Positions 35,611-48,529 of a stretch of 64,000 bases of DNA are shown piece after piece. The translations under genes were made by a program, and so were the position numbers. How positions within the stretch are numbered: the first letter of the stretch is position 1; each line of letters begins with the position of its first letter. The notes under the pieces are model-generated. The model did not search any database. It saw only the letters and a program-made list of their open reading frames with translations, and was not told the DNA's origin. Location: positions 33,975,359 through 34,039,358 of the forward strand of contig NW_023603184.1 of NCBI RefSeq assembly GCF_014898055.3, written 5' to 3'. The DNA is from Talpa occidentalis. Taxonomy: Eukaryota; Chordata; Mammalia; Eulipotyphla; Talpidae.

Positions 35611-36599
35611 GTTTTTTTTTTTTTAATGTAGTCTGAATTAAAGACATGTAAACTCATAAAACAGAAACTCAAGGCTCAAACAAAACTACATAAACTATAT
35701 TAACACATAAAGGATGAGAACGGGGCAATCTTTAAGAGATTTAATCACTAAAGGTAGTTTAGAAAAGGGAAAGTCGAACATCAATTGTGTTTTATTTCAT
35801 GGTCATAAAAGAGGGTGTACTGGCCCGGTAGGATGACCAACCAGGTGGCTGGTGGGGCAGGTATGACCCTGAGGTAGAGATATACTTAACAATTTTCAGG
35901 ACTCTGTGAAACCAGGCATTAAAATTACCAAGTTACTGTTCTTTTTCTAGTTGTAGGTTCACTAAATAGCCTCTAGTTATAATTAAGTTGTCTGTTTTCA
36001 TTTGTCTCCAGAGAAAGCATTTATTTAAAGTCTATCTAAAGGATAAAACTATTTTAAATTAATTAATTGACATTCTAGGTTTTGGTCATTGGCCTTCATG
36101 AGGCTGTTTAAGTGCACTCATTTTGAGAAAAAGACTGAACGCTCATCATGCTGACAAGCATGTTTTCAAGCTAATGGCCTGAGAGTCATATTCAGACATT
36201 GCATGAAGTTGCCAAGGAAATGCCTACCTTGAAGCGATCTGTCTGCAGAGCCAGCCAACTTCCCAAGTGGGTATCAGATTTGTCTCAGGTGATTTTACGT
36301 TAAAACTGCAACAATTCGAGCAGCCTGGACTTCTGCCCCACTCAACACTAACAAGTTACCTCTCTTTCTCCTGGGGAGATGACAAAGGAAAGAATCAGTG
36401 AATCTGAAGGAAAAACAACCAAAATTACCTAATTGGAGCAACGGGGGGGGGGGGGGGAAGCAACAACAACAACAAAAAAAGCAAGAGAAACAGCTAGGGT
36501 TCTAAGAAAGAACTAGGGACAGAAAAAGAATTCAAAGTAATAGATCAGATCTTCCCAATTTTATGATGGAACATTAACTTATAGATTAAAGGAGGTGAG
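35611..36599. other. unassigned sequence with a G15 run
   Basis: No gene or named repeat. A homopolymer of 15 G lies at 36443-36457, followed by (CAA)n-like sequence. Confidence 0.4.
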
Positions 36600-39500
36600 T
36601 GAAGAGCAAATAATATATAGCCCTCAATCCACCCATATTTGAATAAAAATTCTAAAAATTAAAAATAAAGGAAAGTTCTTGGAAACAGAGGAAAATGACA
36701 CCTTACCTAGAAGAGAAAATCAATTCAAATAACAGTAAGTTTCTCATCAAAAACCCCTGAGGCCAAAAGGAAGTAGCACAATATTTTTTAAGTGCTGAAA
36801 AGAACTGCTAACCAGAATCCTATATTCAGTGAAAATATCCTTCAGGAAAAAAAGGAGAAATCAAGACATTCTAGGATGAAGGAAAATGAAGAATATGTTG
36901 CCAATAACTCTGGCTAAAGAAGTTCTCCAAACAGAAAACAGTTGATAACAATGTAACATTAGAATGACAATAAAATATAGATAAACATAACATTTGTAAA
37001 TATAACCTTAGTGATTCATATATTAGAAAAGAGGAAAGGTGTTATGGATAATGCAAACTTTCATCTCAAGAATTTAGAAAAGGAAACACAAGTAGGAGAA
37101 GAGGTAATATAGAGAAGAACAACAATGAACTAGAAAAGAGAATAACAAAATTAATAAAACAAAAATAGAACAATCATTAAAATTGACAAAACTTTAGCAA
37201 GACTGACAAAGGAAAAAGGAGAGAAGACACATACTACTGGTATCATGAATGGAAAAGGGGATATCACAAGAGACCTTGCAAACATCAAGGGGATACAATA
37301 AGAACAACTTTGTACCCGTAAATTTGACAACTTAGACAAAATGAGCAAGGTCCTCAAAAAATACAAATACTACAACTCACCCAACATGAAAGATAGATTT
37401 GAATAACTCTATAACTATTAAAGAAATTTAATTCAAAACTTTTTAAACCCTGCCAAAAAAGATCCAGGCTGAGATGGCTTCACCAAAGCATCCTACTAAA
37501 TGTTTAAAGAATTATTAGCATCAATTCTACATTCTCTCTTCTAGAAAAAAAAAGAAGAGGGAGCACTTCCAAACTTATTTTCTGATGCTAATATTACTCT
37601 GACACCAAAACAAAACAATGTATATCAAAAATAAAGACCAATATCCCTCATGGAAGTAAATGAAGTAATCCTGAACAAAATATTAGTAAATATAATTCAG
37701 CAACCTACAGAAAGAATTATATGCACCGTGACCAAGTTGCCATTATTCCAAAGATGCAGGGCCAATTCAGTATTCAAAAATTAATCATGGTAATCCACCA
37801 TATTAATAGACTAAAGAAGAAAAATCATGTGAACAATACACTCAATTAGAAATGATATTTGACAAAATTCATTACCCATTCATGGCAAAAACTCCCAGTA
37901 ACAAATGAATAGAGGGGACCATTCTCAATTTGATGAAATTACACTTCATGGAGAAAGACTGAATGATTTCCTTCCAAGACTGGGACATTTACCATTCCTA
38001 TTCAACATAGTGATGGAAGTTTCAGCAAGTCCAACAGGCAAGAAAAAGAAATGACAAAAAGATATAAAAGGAAGAAAGAAATCCTACATGCAGATGTCAT
38101 GATTGTCTAGGTAGAAAATATTAAGGAATCTATTAAAAACCTATTAGTAAGCAGGTTCAGCAAAGTAATGGGATAGAAAATAAAGATGCAAATATTACTT
38201 AGTAGCAATTATTACTTAAGTAATAAAATTTAAAATATAATTCCATATACAATCACTCAAAAAATGACACACTTAAGTGTAAATTTAACAAAAAAAATGC
38301 ATAGGATTTGCATGCTGAAAACTATGCAAAATGCTGATGAAAGAAATCAAAGAGCAGACTAAATGGAGAGATAGCCTAGATTCATGGATTGAGGAGCAAA
38401 CACAGAAAAGATGGAAAGATGTCAATTCTCCCCATACTGACAACCATATTTAATACAAGTCCTATCAAACTCCCAGTAAGCCTTTTTATAGCTATAGATG
38501 ACATGAGACTATTTTAAATTTTATGTGGAAGGGCAAAGGACTTAACTAGAATAGTTAAAATAATTTTGAAAAATAAGAAGTAGGAGAAAATAGTTTACCT
38601 GATTTCAAGACTTACTATGTCACTACAGTAATCAATATTATGTGATACTGGAAGAGGGATGGACAAACAAAACAATGGAAAACAATAAAGAACACGAAAA
38701 TTGACACAAATAAATAAGTCTTATAGTTTGCTGACAATGTTTCAAAAGCAATGAAGGTTAATTCAATGGAAGAAAGACCACTTTTTCAACAAATGATGCT
38801 GAAGGAACTAGACAGCCATAGACAAAATTATAGTATTTAAAAAAAAAAACTAGAAGAAAATCATATGGCAGGGCAAGAGTTCTTAGACTTGTCACCATGG
38901 TCCACAAAAGGAAAAGCTGATAAATTGGACTTCATCAAAATTAAGGCTTTTTCTTTATAAAATATTATTAAGAGAATGAAAAAGCAAGTTACAGAGTGGA
39001 AGAAAATATTTGCAAGCCATCATTTCACCAATAACTAGTATCTAGAATAAAGAATTCTCTAAACTCACCAGTAATAAAGCCAACAATCCAATTAGCAAAT
39101 GGAAAAGGGGCATGCAGAGACATTGCACCAAGGAGGATATGCAGATGGCAAATAAACACATGAAAAGATATTCAACATCATTAGCCATTTGGGAAATGCA
39201 AATTAAAATGACAAATGAGATGTCATTATACACCTATCAAAGTGGCTAAAACTAAAAATAAATACCAAAGTCGCAGAGAAACTGAATCACTCACATATTG
39301 CTGGTGTTAATGTAAAACAGGATAGCCTGTATGGAAAACAACTTGGCAGGGTTTTAAAAAACTAATGTGCAACTACCACAGTTTCTAGCAATTGCACTTA
39401 CAGGCATTTATCCCTGAGAAATAAAGACGTATGTTCACACAAAACCTGTGAACAAATGCTCATTGCTGCTCCAGTCAGAACAGCCAAAAATCAACCCCCA

Positions 39501-39870
39501 AATCCTCAGATGTGTTAATGGTCAAACACACTGGGTTATGTTCACCTTAGAATACTACTTAGCAATAAAAAAGAACAAACTGCTGATACACACAAAAATC
39601 TGGATGAATCTCCAGAGAATTATGTTAAATTTAAAAAAAGCCTTTCCGAAAAGGGCATATGACTCCATTTATATAACATTCTTAAAACTACAAAGTTATA
39701 GAAGTGGAGAACTCATGGTTGCTAGAGAGAAAAGAAAGGGTTCTCTAAACTGAGTGAACTAAATAAAGGCACTCTAAATTGTGACCTGCATTATTTCTTA
39801 CAACTACATATGAATCTACAATTATCTCAAAGTGAAAAGTTTTTTTAAAAACCTGCAACGATATAACTTT
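36600..39870 (+). mobile_element. old LINE-1, ORF1 end through 3'UTR
   Basis: The left part (about 36730-36930) matches the decayed 3' end of ORF1 ('aaaacccctgaggccaaaa', 'atcctatattcagtgaaaat'). From about 37140 it runs through ORF2 in order: 'attgacaaaactttagcaag', 'gatccaggctgagatggctt', 'gcagggccaattcagtatt', 'gaaatgcaaattaaaatgac', 'tggatgaatctccagagaat'. It is older than the SINEs. Many stops and indels leave no frame above 101 codons. This is the longest of the old L1 copies. Confidence 0.92.
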
Positions 39871-39929
39871 AATTTCAAAGATAAGTAATTTTTTCTTCCA
39901 AACTATTTGTTATGGCTTCATGCTCCCTA

Positions 39930-40195
39930 TCAGAATAAGTACAATATTTATTGAACACATTATGTGACAGGCATTTTAACCAGGCATTTTAACCGTACCT
40001 CATGTGATGCTTACATAACACTATGAGGCAAGTAATATTACCTGCATTTTAGATCCCCATTTTAGACACCTCTTCTTGCCTGAGGCTTAGAGAGGTTAAA
40101 GAACCTATCCAAGATCACACTGTTGGTTATCAAGTAACAAAGTCAAGATTCACCTGCAGGTTTGCCTGGCTCTAAACCGGTGCTCTTATCCACCC
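39930..40195 (-). mobile_element. MIR relic, near complete
   Basis: 'gaggcttagagaggttaaag', 'ccaagatcacactgttgg', 'gattcacctgcaggtt' and 'ctctaaaccggtgctcttat' are the reversed MIR core and tRNA-like head. An internal 13-bp tandem duplication (aggcattttaacc, 39969-39994) lies in it. Confidence 0.85.
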
Positions 40196-40869
40196 TATCA
40201 TCCCTCACAGACATTCGTGCTGAGCATCACTTGGACAGGACTTTATTTTGGACTGAGAGCTAGGAGCATGAGATTTTAATTGCATTTTCCCCTCACCCAG
40301 TTGTTTTCTGTCAGTATCTCCTTTCCTACATTGCTCCCCCATGGTCTAGTGCAGATACATTTCTCGTATTCCAGAAGCATCACAGGCAAGCTGAGTTTTT
40401 TCTGCTTCAGTGACTGACCTGATAAAATCCAATAGTTCTTAAAATAAGCTTCTAAATAGCTCATGGAATCATTACCAGGCATTGCCTGCAGCACCCAGAA
40501 ATTGTTCTGTTCTTCTGAATCTCTCAGTAAAAAGTAGCTGCCTCGCTGTTTCCTCCACCTCCCTCTCCTCAGATGATTCTGGATGGTGGTGACAATGGGT
40601 TATAAATTATACTAACAAGAAAACCCATTCATTATAATTAACCAAAAACCTCACATAGGGGTGATTCCTCAGCTGTGATACCAAATGTCTTGCATTTTCA
40701 TGGCTTGGAGACAATGAATTAACTCAATATTGTGTGGATATGGGAGGGTCTCTGGGACTGTCAGTCATAGAGGGCTGGCTAGAGATTCCAGCAAGCAAAA
40801 TGCCATGAAAAACAGCTATTCTTCATCAGTAAGCTCACTCAATATATCTTTAAGGGGAAAAATGAATAT
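40196..40869. other. unassigned sequence
   Basis: No gene or named repeat. Confidence 0.4.
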
Positions 40870-41090
40870 GTATTAATTTAGCTATTCACTATGTGCTGGG
40901 AACTATGCTATATGTATTGATTTAATTTTCCCAGCCATCATGAAGTGGTCATTCTTAACTTTCTCATTCTATGGGTGAGAAAACAGACATCAAGAGGTGA
41001 AGTGGTTTACCTCAAAACCACACACAGGATGGGATTCTGAACTCAGGCAGTCTGATCAAGAACGGAGAAACTTAACCACTGTTTTACTAC
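40870..41090 (-). mobile_element. MIR relic
   Basis: 'tatgtgctgggaactatgct', 'gggtgagaaaacagacatc', 'ctgaactcaggcagtctga' and 'acttaaccactgtttta' follow the reverse MIR order. Confidence 0.8.
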
Positions 41091-41259
41091 TCCTTCCTTT
41101 AGTGAATTTCCTTCTATATTTTGTTGGTTTGTTTTCATAGGTTGGGGGGATCATTAGAAGGAAGGTGAAGGAAGGAAAGAAAATGTAAATTTAAAAAGTG
41201 TCAGAGAAATAATGATTAAAAAAAACCCGAATAAACCCGAACTCATGGAAAGGTTGCAA

Positions 41260-42340
41260 AAACAATAAAAACTCCAGTATGCGTCAGCCAGGTTTCTTAA
41301 TTGTTAACATTTCATATTTCGCACATTTTCACATTCTCCCTCCCTCCTTTAGTCCCTCCCCACACAAATACACATATACACATACACACTTTTTTTCCAA
41401 ATTAGTAGAGAGTAAGTTGCAGGCATGATGGCCCATTACTGCAGTCGCCTAAAGAAAAGGACACGCTCCTATATAACCACACAATTGAAAAAATTAACAC
41501 TGAGACCATGTAATCCATAAACCCCAATCAAATTTCACAAATTTTCCCAATAATATATTTTATAGCAAAGGAAATACAAGGATCTTCTGGTTCAAGAGTC
41601 ATTCAGGGATCAAGTGTGATATTCCATAGTCATTTATTTTTGTTCTTTTTTCAGTTTGGAGCAATTTCTCAGCCTTTCCCAGTTCATGATCTTGATATTT
41701 CTGAAGAGGTCAAGATAATTATTTTGCAGAAATGCCCTCAATTTGATTTTACTTATTTTTCCTCAGTACTGGATTCAGGTTAGGCACTCTTGCAGAAATG
41801 TCACTGAAGTGATGCTATGTTCACCTTGGGGTATCTTTTTAAGGAAACAATGTTGATCTGTACCATTCTTAATGAGGTTAATTATCATCAATGGGTTAAG
41901 ATAATGCCCATCAAATTTCTTTACTATACAGTTAGTGTTCACTTTGTAATTAATAAGGAGTTTATGGGGCTATCCTTTGAGATTACATTACTGTCCTAGT
42001 CCTCATCAAATTTTACCCACCAGTTTTATACTCTTGATGATTCTTCACTAAATAATTTTCCTTCTACATTCATTCACTAATATTATACTGAAAGAAAAAT
42101 ATTTTCCTTTCCCTGTATGTATCCATTATTTATAAACTCACTGATCCTTACTTTAATCACTTGAGTATAATCTGTTATAGTCATTGTTTAGAAGTTCAAA
42201 CTGTCCCAGCTGTCCTTCGAACTGGTTACCATGTCCTTTTGACAATTCCTTACAATTCCCTGATTTATGATAAATCAAGATATATTGGGATCATCTTGTA
42301 TTTTTCCTGCTCCAGCCCCAGAATTAAATATTTCTCTAAG
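41260..42340 (-). mobile_element. ancient LINE-1 (L1M-type) 3'UTR
   Basis: A long match to the reverse form of an ancient L1 3'UTR: 'tcttaattgttaacatttc', 'gagagtaagttgcaggcat', 'cagtttggagcaatttctca', 'gaagtgatgctatgttcacc' and 'cactttgtaattaataagga'. The frames at 41817-41999 and 42161-42430 lie inside it and are not genes. Confidence 0.7.
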
Positions 42341-42390
42341 AAGGCCTGGTTTCTTTTATTAGAGAAAAATATTTTGAAATCAAGATATGG

Positions 42391-42657
42391 GGCCTCCCCG
42401 GTAGCGCAGTGGTTGAGCTCTGGGCTGTGAAGCTGCCTGGAGCCTCTGCAGCGCTGGTTCGATCCCCGGCCACTGGAGAGGGTCCCACATGGCGCGACAG
42501 ACCTCTCCTGCTGTGCCCACTGCTCCCCTCAGCGGTGTACTTTGGCCCTTCTGCCTGTTCTGCTCCCCGCTCTGGCTCTTGTGAATTATCTCACCCTCCT
42601 GCGCTTCTGACTGTACCCGGTGCTTGTATAAATAAATAAATAAATCTTAAAAAAAAA
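42391..42657 (+). mobile_element. tRNA-derived SINE (copy E, younger subtype)
   Basis: Head ggcctccccggtagcgcagt with box A-like TAGCGCAGTGG and box B GGTTCGATCCC. The tail has the younger form 'gcgcttctgactgtacccg', AATAAATAAATAAATCTT and an A-run. A 17-bp perfect TSD, ttgaaatcaagatatgg, lies at 42374-42390 and 42658-42674. Confidence 0.95.
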
Positions 42658-42674
42658 TTGAAATCAAGATATGG

Positions 42675-43039
42675 GTACTAGATATGCTCCTTGCTACTGG
42701 GGTCACGGTACTTTTAGATTCTGTCAGTAGACAGAGCTAGAAAATTTTTGTATACAAACACACCCATATTTACAAATAACACATACACACAGAGCTATAT
42801 CCATTTCTCTCTCTCTCTCTTTAGAGAGAGAGATAGAGAGATAGATACAGAGTCACACACACATTATCTGATACCTCCAATTCCAGTCTACCAACACTGT
42901 TCATTCTAACTTTCACCCTTATAATGTTTGAGTATCTTTTCTCTGACAGCGAGCAACCTGGCTCCCATTACCTTTGATACATGTTCTTAATTGGTCATTT
43001 TCTATTTACAAAAAATGCCTCCTCCATCCTAACACCACA
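42675..43039. other. unassigned sequence with CT/GA hairpin
   Basis: A (CT)n run at 42806-42820 is followed after TT by (AG)n at 42823-42840. The two arms are complementary and can fold back. The remainder is unassigned. Confidence 0.5.
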
Positions 43040-44260
43040 GGCCACATTAGTCCAGGCCATCTCCTTACCGCTAAGCACCTCCCAATGGAGTAGGTAATTT
43101 TACAATGAAGCATTAAAAGAGGGACTATAATATCATAAACAGATCAGGGTCTTAGAACAGCAAGTTGGTAGAACCCGTAAGCTATGAGCCAAGTCTACGC
43201 AAGGTTCAATGTACACACAAAAGATAGCAGTAGTCAGGAAAGATTTCATTTGTAAGATGTCCACTGACCTGACCCCCAAAATTATATGTGGTAGAGAGGG
43301 GAGGAAAGAGGGCAATTAATGTGCATAGTATGAACAAACGGATGGAGGTATGAAACAGACTTTTCAGGAAATTGCAAAAAAGGTCTCTCAGAGATAGTTG
43401 CAGTGAGATACACAGCTGAACAGGTAGTCAGGATACAGGTTTTTTATATGATCTACAAGAAAATCTAAAAATCATTTAAGGGCCTCCATGGTAGCATGAG
43501 GGGTTAATAAGCACAGCGCTGTGAAGCTATTAACAGCCTCTGCAGCACGAGTTCAATCTCCAACCCACATAGTTCAGAAGACCTCTCCTGTCCACCCGCT
43601 GCTCCCTTCAGCAGTGCATTTCAGTCAGTCTGCCTGTTCTGTTCCCCACTGTCTCTGGTGAATCCTCTCACCCCCTATACTTCTGGCCTGCACCTCAGTT
43701 CTTTTATGCATAAATAATAAATAAATCTTAAAAAAATTAAAAATCAGTTAAGATGGCGTAGAGAGGTATTGTCTAGTTTTAACATGGAAGAACTAGATAT
43801 CCTTAACATATGAGAAATGTCACTTTGACTGAAGCACTAAGATCACAATTTATGAGAGATTGGACAGAAGATGGGAGATAGTTAAGAGATTTGCAATACC
43901 AGGGAAGAGACCATAAAGTTAGATATAAGAAATGTTGAGATAAACTCAATGTTTTACTGGTGATGAGAGGTGGAAAGCATGAAAAGTGTTCGAATGCAGA
44001 GGGACCCCTATGGTTCTGGCACAGGGATCTGGGTTCATGGTGGTGACATTCCCTGAGAACAAAAAGAAAGTGTCTTAGGAAGATGATAATGACTTCAGTT
44101 GTATCTGTTGAGTCTGAGCTGCCTGTTGGATATCCAATAAGATATTGAGCAGGAGGTCTAGGATGCTGAAGATTGAACAAGAGTGAAGTTAAATCATTGA
44201 GAGTTGCTAGTGTATTGGTGATCATGGAATCCACATTAGATGACATAACCTAGAGATGTC
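43040..44260 (-). mobile_element. L2 LINE relic split by a SINE
   Basis: Left part: 'ggaggtatgaaacagact' and 'ggtagtcaggatacaggt'. Right part (after 43752): 'gagctgcctgttggatatcc' and 'ttgaacaagagtgaagtt'. These resemble the L2 3' half in reverse. The 147-codon minus frame at 43803-44246 falls in the right part and shows no known domain; I treat it as chance. Boundaries are approximate. Confidence 0.55.
43481..43737 (+). mobile_element. tRNA-derived SINE (copy F, older subtype)
   Basis: Diverged head ggcctccatggtagcatga, box B-like 'gagttcaatctcc', older tail, ATAAATAATAAATAAATCTT. It has a ~20-bp deletion after box B relative to copy D. A 15-bp TSD with one mismatch, taaaaatca(t/g)ttaag, lies at 43466-43480 and 43738-43752. 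Confidence 0.93.
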
Positions 44261-44804
44261 TGTTCTGTAAAAAGAGACAAGAAATAGATAATGACAGAAG
44301 CCGAAACTAAAAAAAAAACCCAAGGGGTACTTGGGTTTTGTAAGTCAGAAGACTTACAAAAGGGCCTTTGAAGAAATGGTTTGAAAATGAGTCTGAGAAG
44401 CACGAATGTTCAGAGGCCAAGCTGATAGGGATGACGTCTTGCTTTAAATTATTTCTGGAGAGTCCCCCATACTACAGCCTCCCTAACTAAAATAACTGAA
44501 CAAAAAGGAAGTGAAAATGTACATTCAGCACCAAAAGCTGAAAACTGAACCAATGCGGATCCCTTTAGGAATCTCCAACTTAAGAAATTTCCAGGCTTTA
44601 TCTAAGGTTCAAAGCCTTAGTGGGAGCTAAGAGATAATTACCAATCAGTTCAACTACTCACAAACTACTCTTTGGCCACTACTTACCCGGCATATTTTTG
44701 GATCTGTGTATGTATTTCCATCTCATCCATGAAGCTGAGATCCTCTATCACTAACCTGTATGTTTCTCTCATCACCCAATCGGTGTACCCTGCATGTATC
44801 CTTA
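44261..44804. other. unassigned sequence
   Basis: No gene or named repeat. A short inverted repeat, CTTGGGTTTTGTAAGTC near 44330 with GACTTACAAAAG near 44350, could form a hairpin. Confidence 0.4.
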
Positions 44805-44950
44805 AACTGTAATGTGTATTCAACTCATCTGGAGGTCTTATCAAAATGCAGATTCTAATTATGGGTAGAGTCTGAGGCCCTGCATCTCCAACAAGCTCCC
44901 AGGCGATGTGTTGCCACTAATCTGAGGACCATACTTTGACTACAAGTTTG
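44805..44950 (-). mobile_element. MER5A-type hAT relic
   Basis: 'tatcaaaatgcagattcta', 'ccctgcatctccaacaagct', 'cccaggcgatgtgttgc' and 'gaggaccatactttgacta' follow the reverse MER5A order. Confidence 0.82.
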
Positions 44951-45789
44951 AGTACTCGGCCCCCACTCAAGTCTCTCATATCTCCACCTCCCTATATGCT
45001 CCCTCTCCCTTTCACTGCCTTTTTGCTTCCTTTTTCAACTTCATGATGTCCTCTCCTCCATTCCTCTGGCCCACTATGCATCCATTATTTTTATGCCAGC
45101 ATTCAATGTCACCGTCTTCCTTTCTGTAGTCTAATCCTAACAAAATTCCTATTTATGTTTTCAGTTGGGTTCAACTTTGCATTAAGAAAGTAAGTTAATT
45201 AAATCAAACTATACCAAGGTGTTAGTTTCTCAGAGCCAACTGATGTCTCTCTGGGGTATCTGTTCATCTATGTCTCAGGAAAGAGGTTCGGTACAAGGAG
45301 TTTTCCTGAAATCTTATCAATAAGCAACACAGTGCATGAGCAGGGCTGTGAGACAAAAGAAAGATACAAGAAAAGTATGATCTTCCAAAACCTCAGAACT
45401 TTACCTGAAACAGTTTCTCAAATTCCCTCTTCTATTTCTGGGCCTTGAATCCTCAGAATCCCAGTAATTCATAAAGAAGCAGTGAGGATTATGGAGATTA
45501 TAGTTTACAGACCAAAAACTGGGACACTATGTCATAATGACGCAGAACATCTGAAAATGTGACTCCCTTAAAAAATTCCAGAACCCTGTTTGCAATGCGA
45601 GAATTGAATAGAGGTTCATGACTAGCTCAGGTGGGTTCATTTAAAAACCATTCAATAGTCTGAAACCTTAGTTTTCTCATCACCTTAGTTTTCTCATCAC
45701 CAAACAAGCATAATAAAACCTGTTGCAAAGGGTTGTTACAAAAAGTAAATCCCCAAATTTCCTTATAATGTGAGAACCTAGCAGCATCT
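44951..45789. other. unassigned sequence
   Basis: No gene is supported. It contains an exact 17-bp tandem duplication (45665-45698, unit 'accttagttttctcatc'). Confidence 0.4.
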
Positions 45790-46000
45790 CCCCAACCCTC
45801 CACAAGTCATATGGCATTAAATCTTCACAACAATCTATGCAGTAGATTCAATTTCTTACTACAAATTTACAAATGAGAAAACAGAAACATTCAGAAATTT
45901 ACCCAAGGTCACAAAGCTATTAAATTGTGGAGCTGATTTGAACTCAAGCAGTCTGTCTCCCGAGCTTGCAATTTTTAACTATACATTATTCTATTTCTGG
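45790..46000 (-). mobile_element. MIR relic
   Basis: 'aatgagaaaacagaaacatt', 'cccaaggtcacaaagctatt', 'tttgaactcaagcagtctg' follow reverse MIR. Confidence 0.85.
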
Positions 46001-46039
46001 TTCTTTTCATATCGAATGCAAATGACCAGTGATTTATGC

Positions 46040-46160
46040 CATAGTAAGCATAAACATCTTGAAAGCAGGATTTACTTCTGATTTATTTTTGTATCCCCCA
46101 CTCACCTCACCCCAACCTTGCGCTTTGGTAGTTATTCAGTGTATTTTATTGAAAGAAGTA
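46040..46160 (+). mobile_element. L2 3' end fragment
   Basis: 'cttgaaagcaggatttact', 'tttttgtatcccccactca' and 'gttattcagtgtattttat' match an L2 terminus. Confidence 0.65.
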
Positions 46161-47519
46161 AAATAACAAGAACTCTTAAATGGAGAAATGTAGACCATGC
46201 TCACACTAAAAGAATTAATAAAGGCACAGAATTTTATTTAAAGAATAAATGACCGAGATGTTTAAGCAAATTCTCTGTTCAACTCTTCCATTAAAAGTTC
46301 AAATTCGCCAATTTTTTTTTTTTACTTATTTACTCAGTTCATTCACTGTCTCCTATGTACTAAGTACATTCACCAATATTAATGCACAAATCGTTGGTAA
46401 GACTGGCATTCATATTAAAGTCTGATTTCCTCTAATTATTCCTCAAAAAGCATAGAGTCTATTATAATAAAATATTTGCTCTTGGCCTTATTCTGTCTTA
46501 TTACTTTAGGAAAAAATGGAAGAAGATATGAAGGAATTGACACTTTCATTTTACTAGATTCTAAAAATATCCTAGGATAACATAATGTAAAAGCAACAAA
46601 GAAAGTGCCCTGTCATCAAATCCTGTGTTAGGCCCTGGAGTCTGATGGTGGTGTTTCTCACAAGAATGAAATCTGTCATCATTCTGCCAGCCACCTAAGC
46701 CACTCTGTGGTGGCATTATTCTTATTCTGCAGTCAGAGGTGACAAATACATCAACATAGAAAGACTTTACAACATGGATTACATTCTAGAATAGATATCT
46801 AATTTCCCATAAGTGCAGCAGGTCCACAAAACATTAATTTCCTACCTTCTAGAATTTAGTGCAGAAAATCAGAAATAGGTATTACACTTGAAAAGGTGAC
46901 TATTAGGTGTGATATAGTTAAACTCGTTTTCTGTTTCCATAATTATCTCTGTTTTCCAAGGGATTGGTTTGCAGTATATTTACCTTGGCCACAGTGTAGG
47001 CATTCCTTAAATATCTGATGAGTCATAATTGCCTGTTTATATTTAATACCTGACTAAAAGGTATGTATATGTGGGTGGAACTATAACAGGCAGGGTTCAC
47101 AAATGTTCAGATTATTAAATCATTTATCCATGACAGGAGTCACAGTAATTTAAGCTGCAAAGATAAAACTGTAAATTAATTTAAAATTGGGAGATTTCAC
47201 ATAAAAATGATACTTTTTTAATTTTTTTAAAAATGGAAACTATCTAACAACACATAGGCCCATATTCACAAATGTCAAAAGAGTTGGCCATTCTTCTTAC
47301 AGTCCGCTTTACAATGCATATATGTGTGACCTATCTGGTGCCTACTAACAGGCAGGAAACTGATCTTTCTGCTGAAGAATCTTTACATACTAGGATAAAG
47401 AGGACTTTATTCCTAGCACCAGGTGACAAAAACTACCCTTGCTCTTCCTGGACAGATTATTTGTTTATATTCTTTTTTTTAATATGAAAAATTAAATCCC
47501 AGGAATTGAGTTGATCATG
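46161..47519. other. unassigned sequence
   Basis: AT-rich; no gene is supported. The 71-codon frame at 47272-47487 has no motif. Confidence 0.4.
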
Positions 47520-47840
47520 TTGTACAGTTTGTGCAAGGGCCTTCCCTTGTTATATTCTATTGCATTTTCCTCCTAATTCCCTACCCATCATCCTATTCCA
47601 TGTTCCCTCATGAGCACCCAATCAAATGTATTCTATTATCTGTAGAACATGCACATATTCATACAAAACAGAAATGCCTATACATACTTGAGGGTTGTTT
47701 GCAACATGTTTTAAATTTACTTAAACGATATTTTAGTGTAGTTCTCACTTTCTTATTTTTCAAATCAAGATTGTTTTAATTATCTATCTCAGTAGAAAAC
47801 ATTAGTTGATTCTGACTGCTACAAAGTATTCCATCATGCA
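47520..47840 (-). mobile_element. probable old LINE-1 fragment
   Basis: 'agttgattctgactgctaca' and 'aaagtattccatcatgcac' resemble a decayed reverse ORF2 end. The left part is uncertain. Confidence 0.4.
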
Positions 47841-47847
47841 CACATAT

Positions 47848-48060
47848 CATTCATTTATTCAGCATGTATTTACTCACTGAATGCTTGCTATGTGCCAGAT
47901 ACTGTTCTATGTGCCAGACAGAACAAAGTCAAGTCTCAGCCCTTGCAGAGCTTCTATTTTCCCATTGAAATAAGAAACAAGATCAACAGTGATGAGTAAG
48001 GAAGAGTACATCTTTGGTGGTGAGGACAGCAATGACGTGAAAGAGTTCTTTAGAAGAGTG
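47848..48060 (-). mobile_element. L2 LINE 3' fragment
   Basis: 'tcatttattcagcatgtatt', 'gcttgctatgtgccagatac', 'cagcccttgcagagcttcta' is the reverse L2 end. Confidence 0.85.
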
Positions 48061-48529
48061 AGAGGATGAATATATTGGCAGACACATTGTTTGCTGGCAT
48101 CGCTAAGACTCTAGTTGAAAAACATGACTGTAAACTTAAATCAGCATCATTTTGAGATTTTCTTCAGTCATATTCAGTTTCTTTGGTGCAACTGTGGAAT
48201 GTGGGAAAGTTAGATCTAGCAGGGCTGGGATTTTGCTATATGAAAATGTCAAAGGAAGAGAAGGAGACTGGAATTAAGAGTGTAAGTATTGGACCATGAA
48301 TATAAACTGGATACAAATGGAAGGGAAGACATGAAGGGAATAAGGGTTTATGAAAACAAAAATACAGGTTCGAGTGGATTTCTGGCTGTGGTTAAGGATA
48401 ATCATCAAAGCCTAGAAGGATAAAGTGTGAGGTAGTAGGTTATTTTCTGATAGCAAGAGGTGGGACTTGAGGATTGCATGCATTATAGCAGGAAAGCATT
48501 TAAAGGTAGTCATTTTATTTGAGGTATGG
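48061..48529. other. unassigned sequence, possibly more L2
   Basis: Purine-rich text continuing from the L2 end, without a clear match. Confidence 0.35.

Noticed and set aside
43803..44246. 147-codon minus frame
   Set aside because: It lies in an L2-like relic and shows no recognisable domain; treated as chance.
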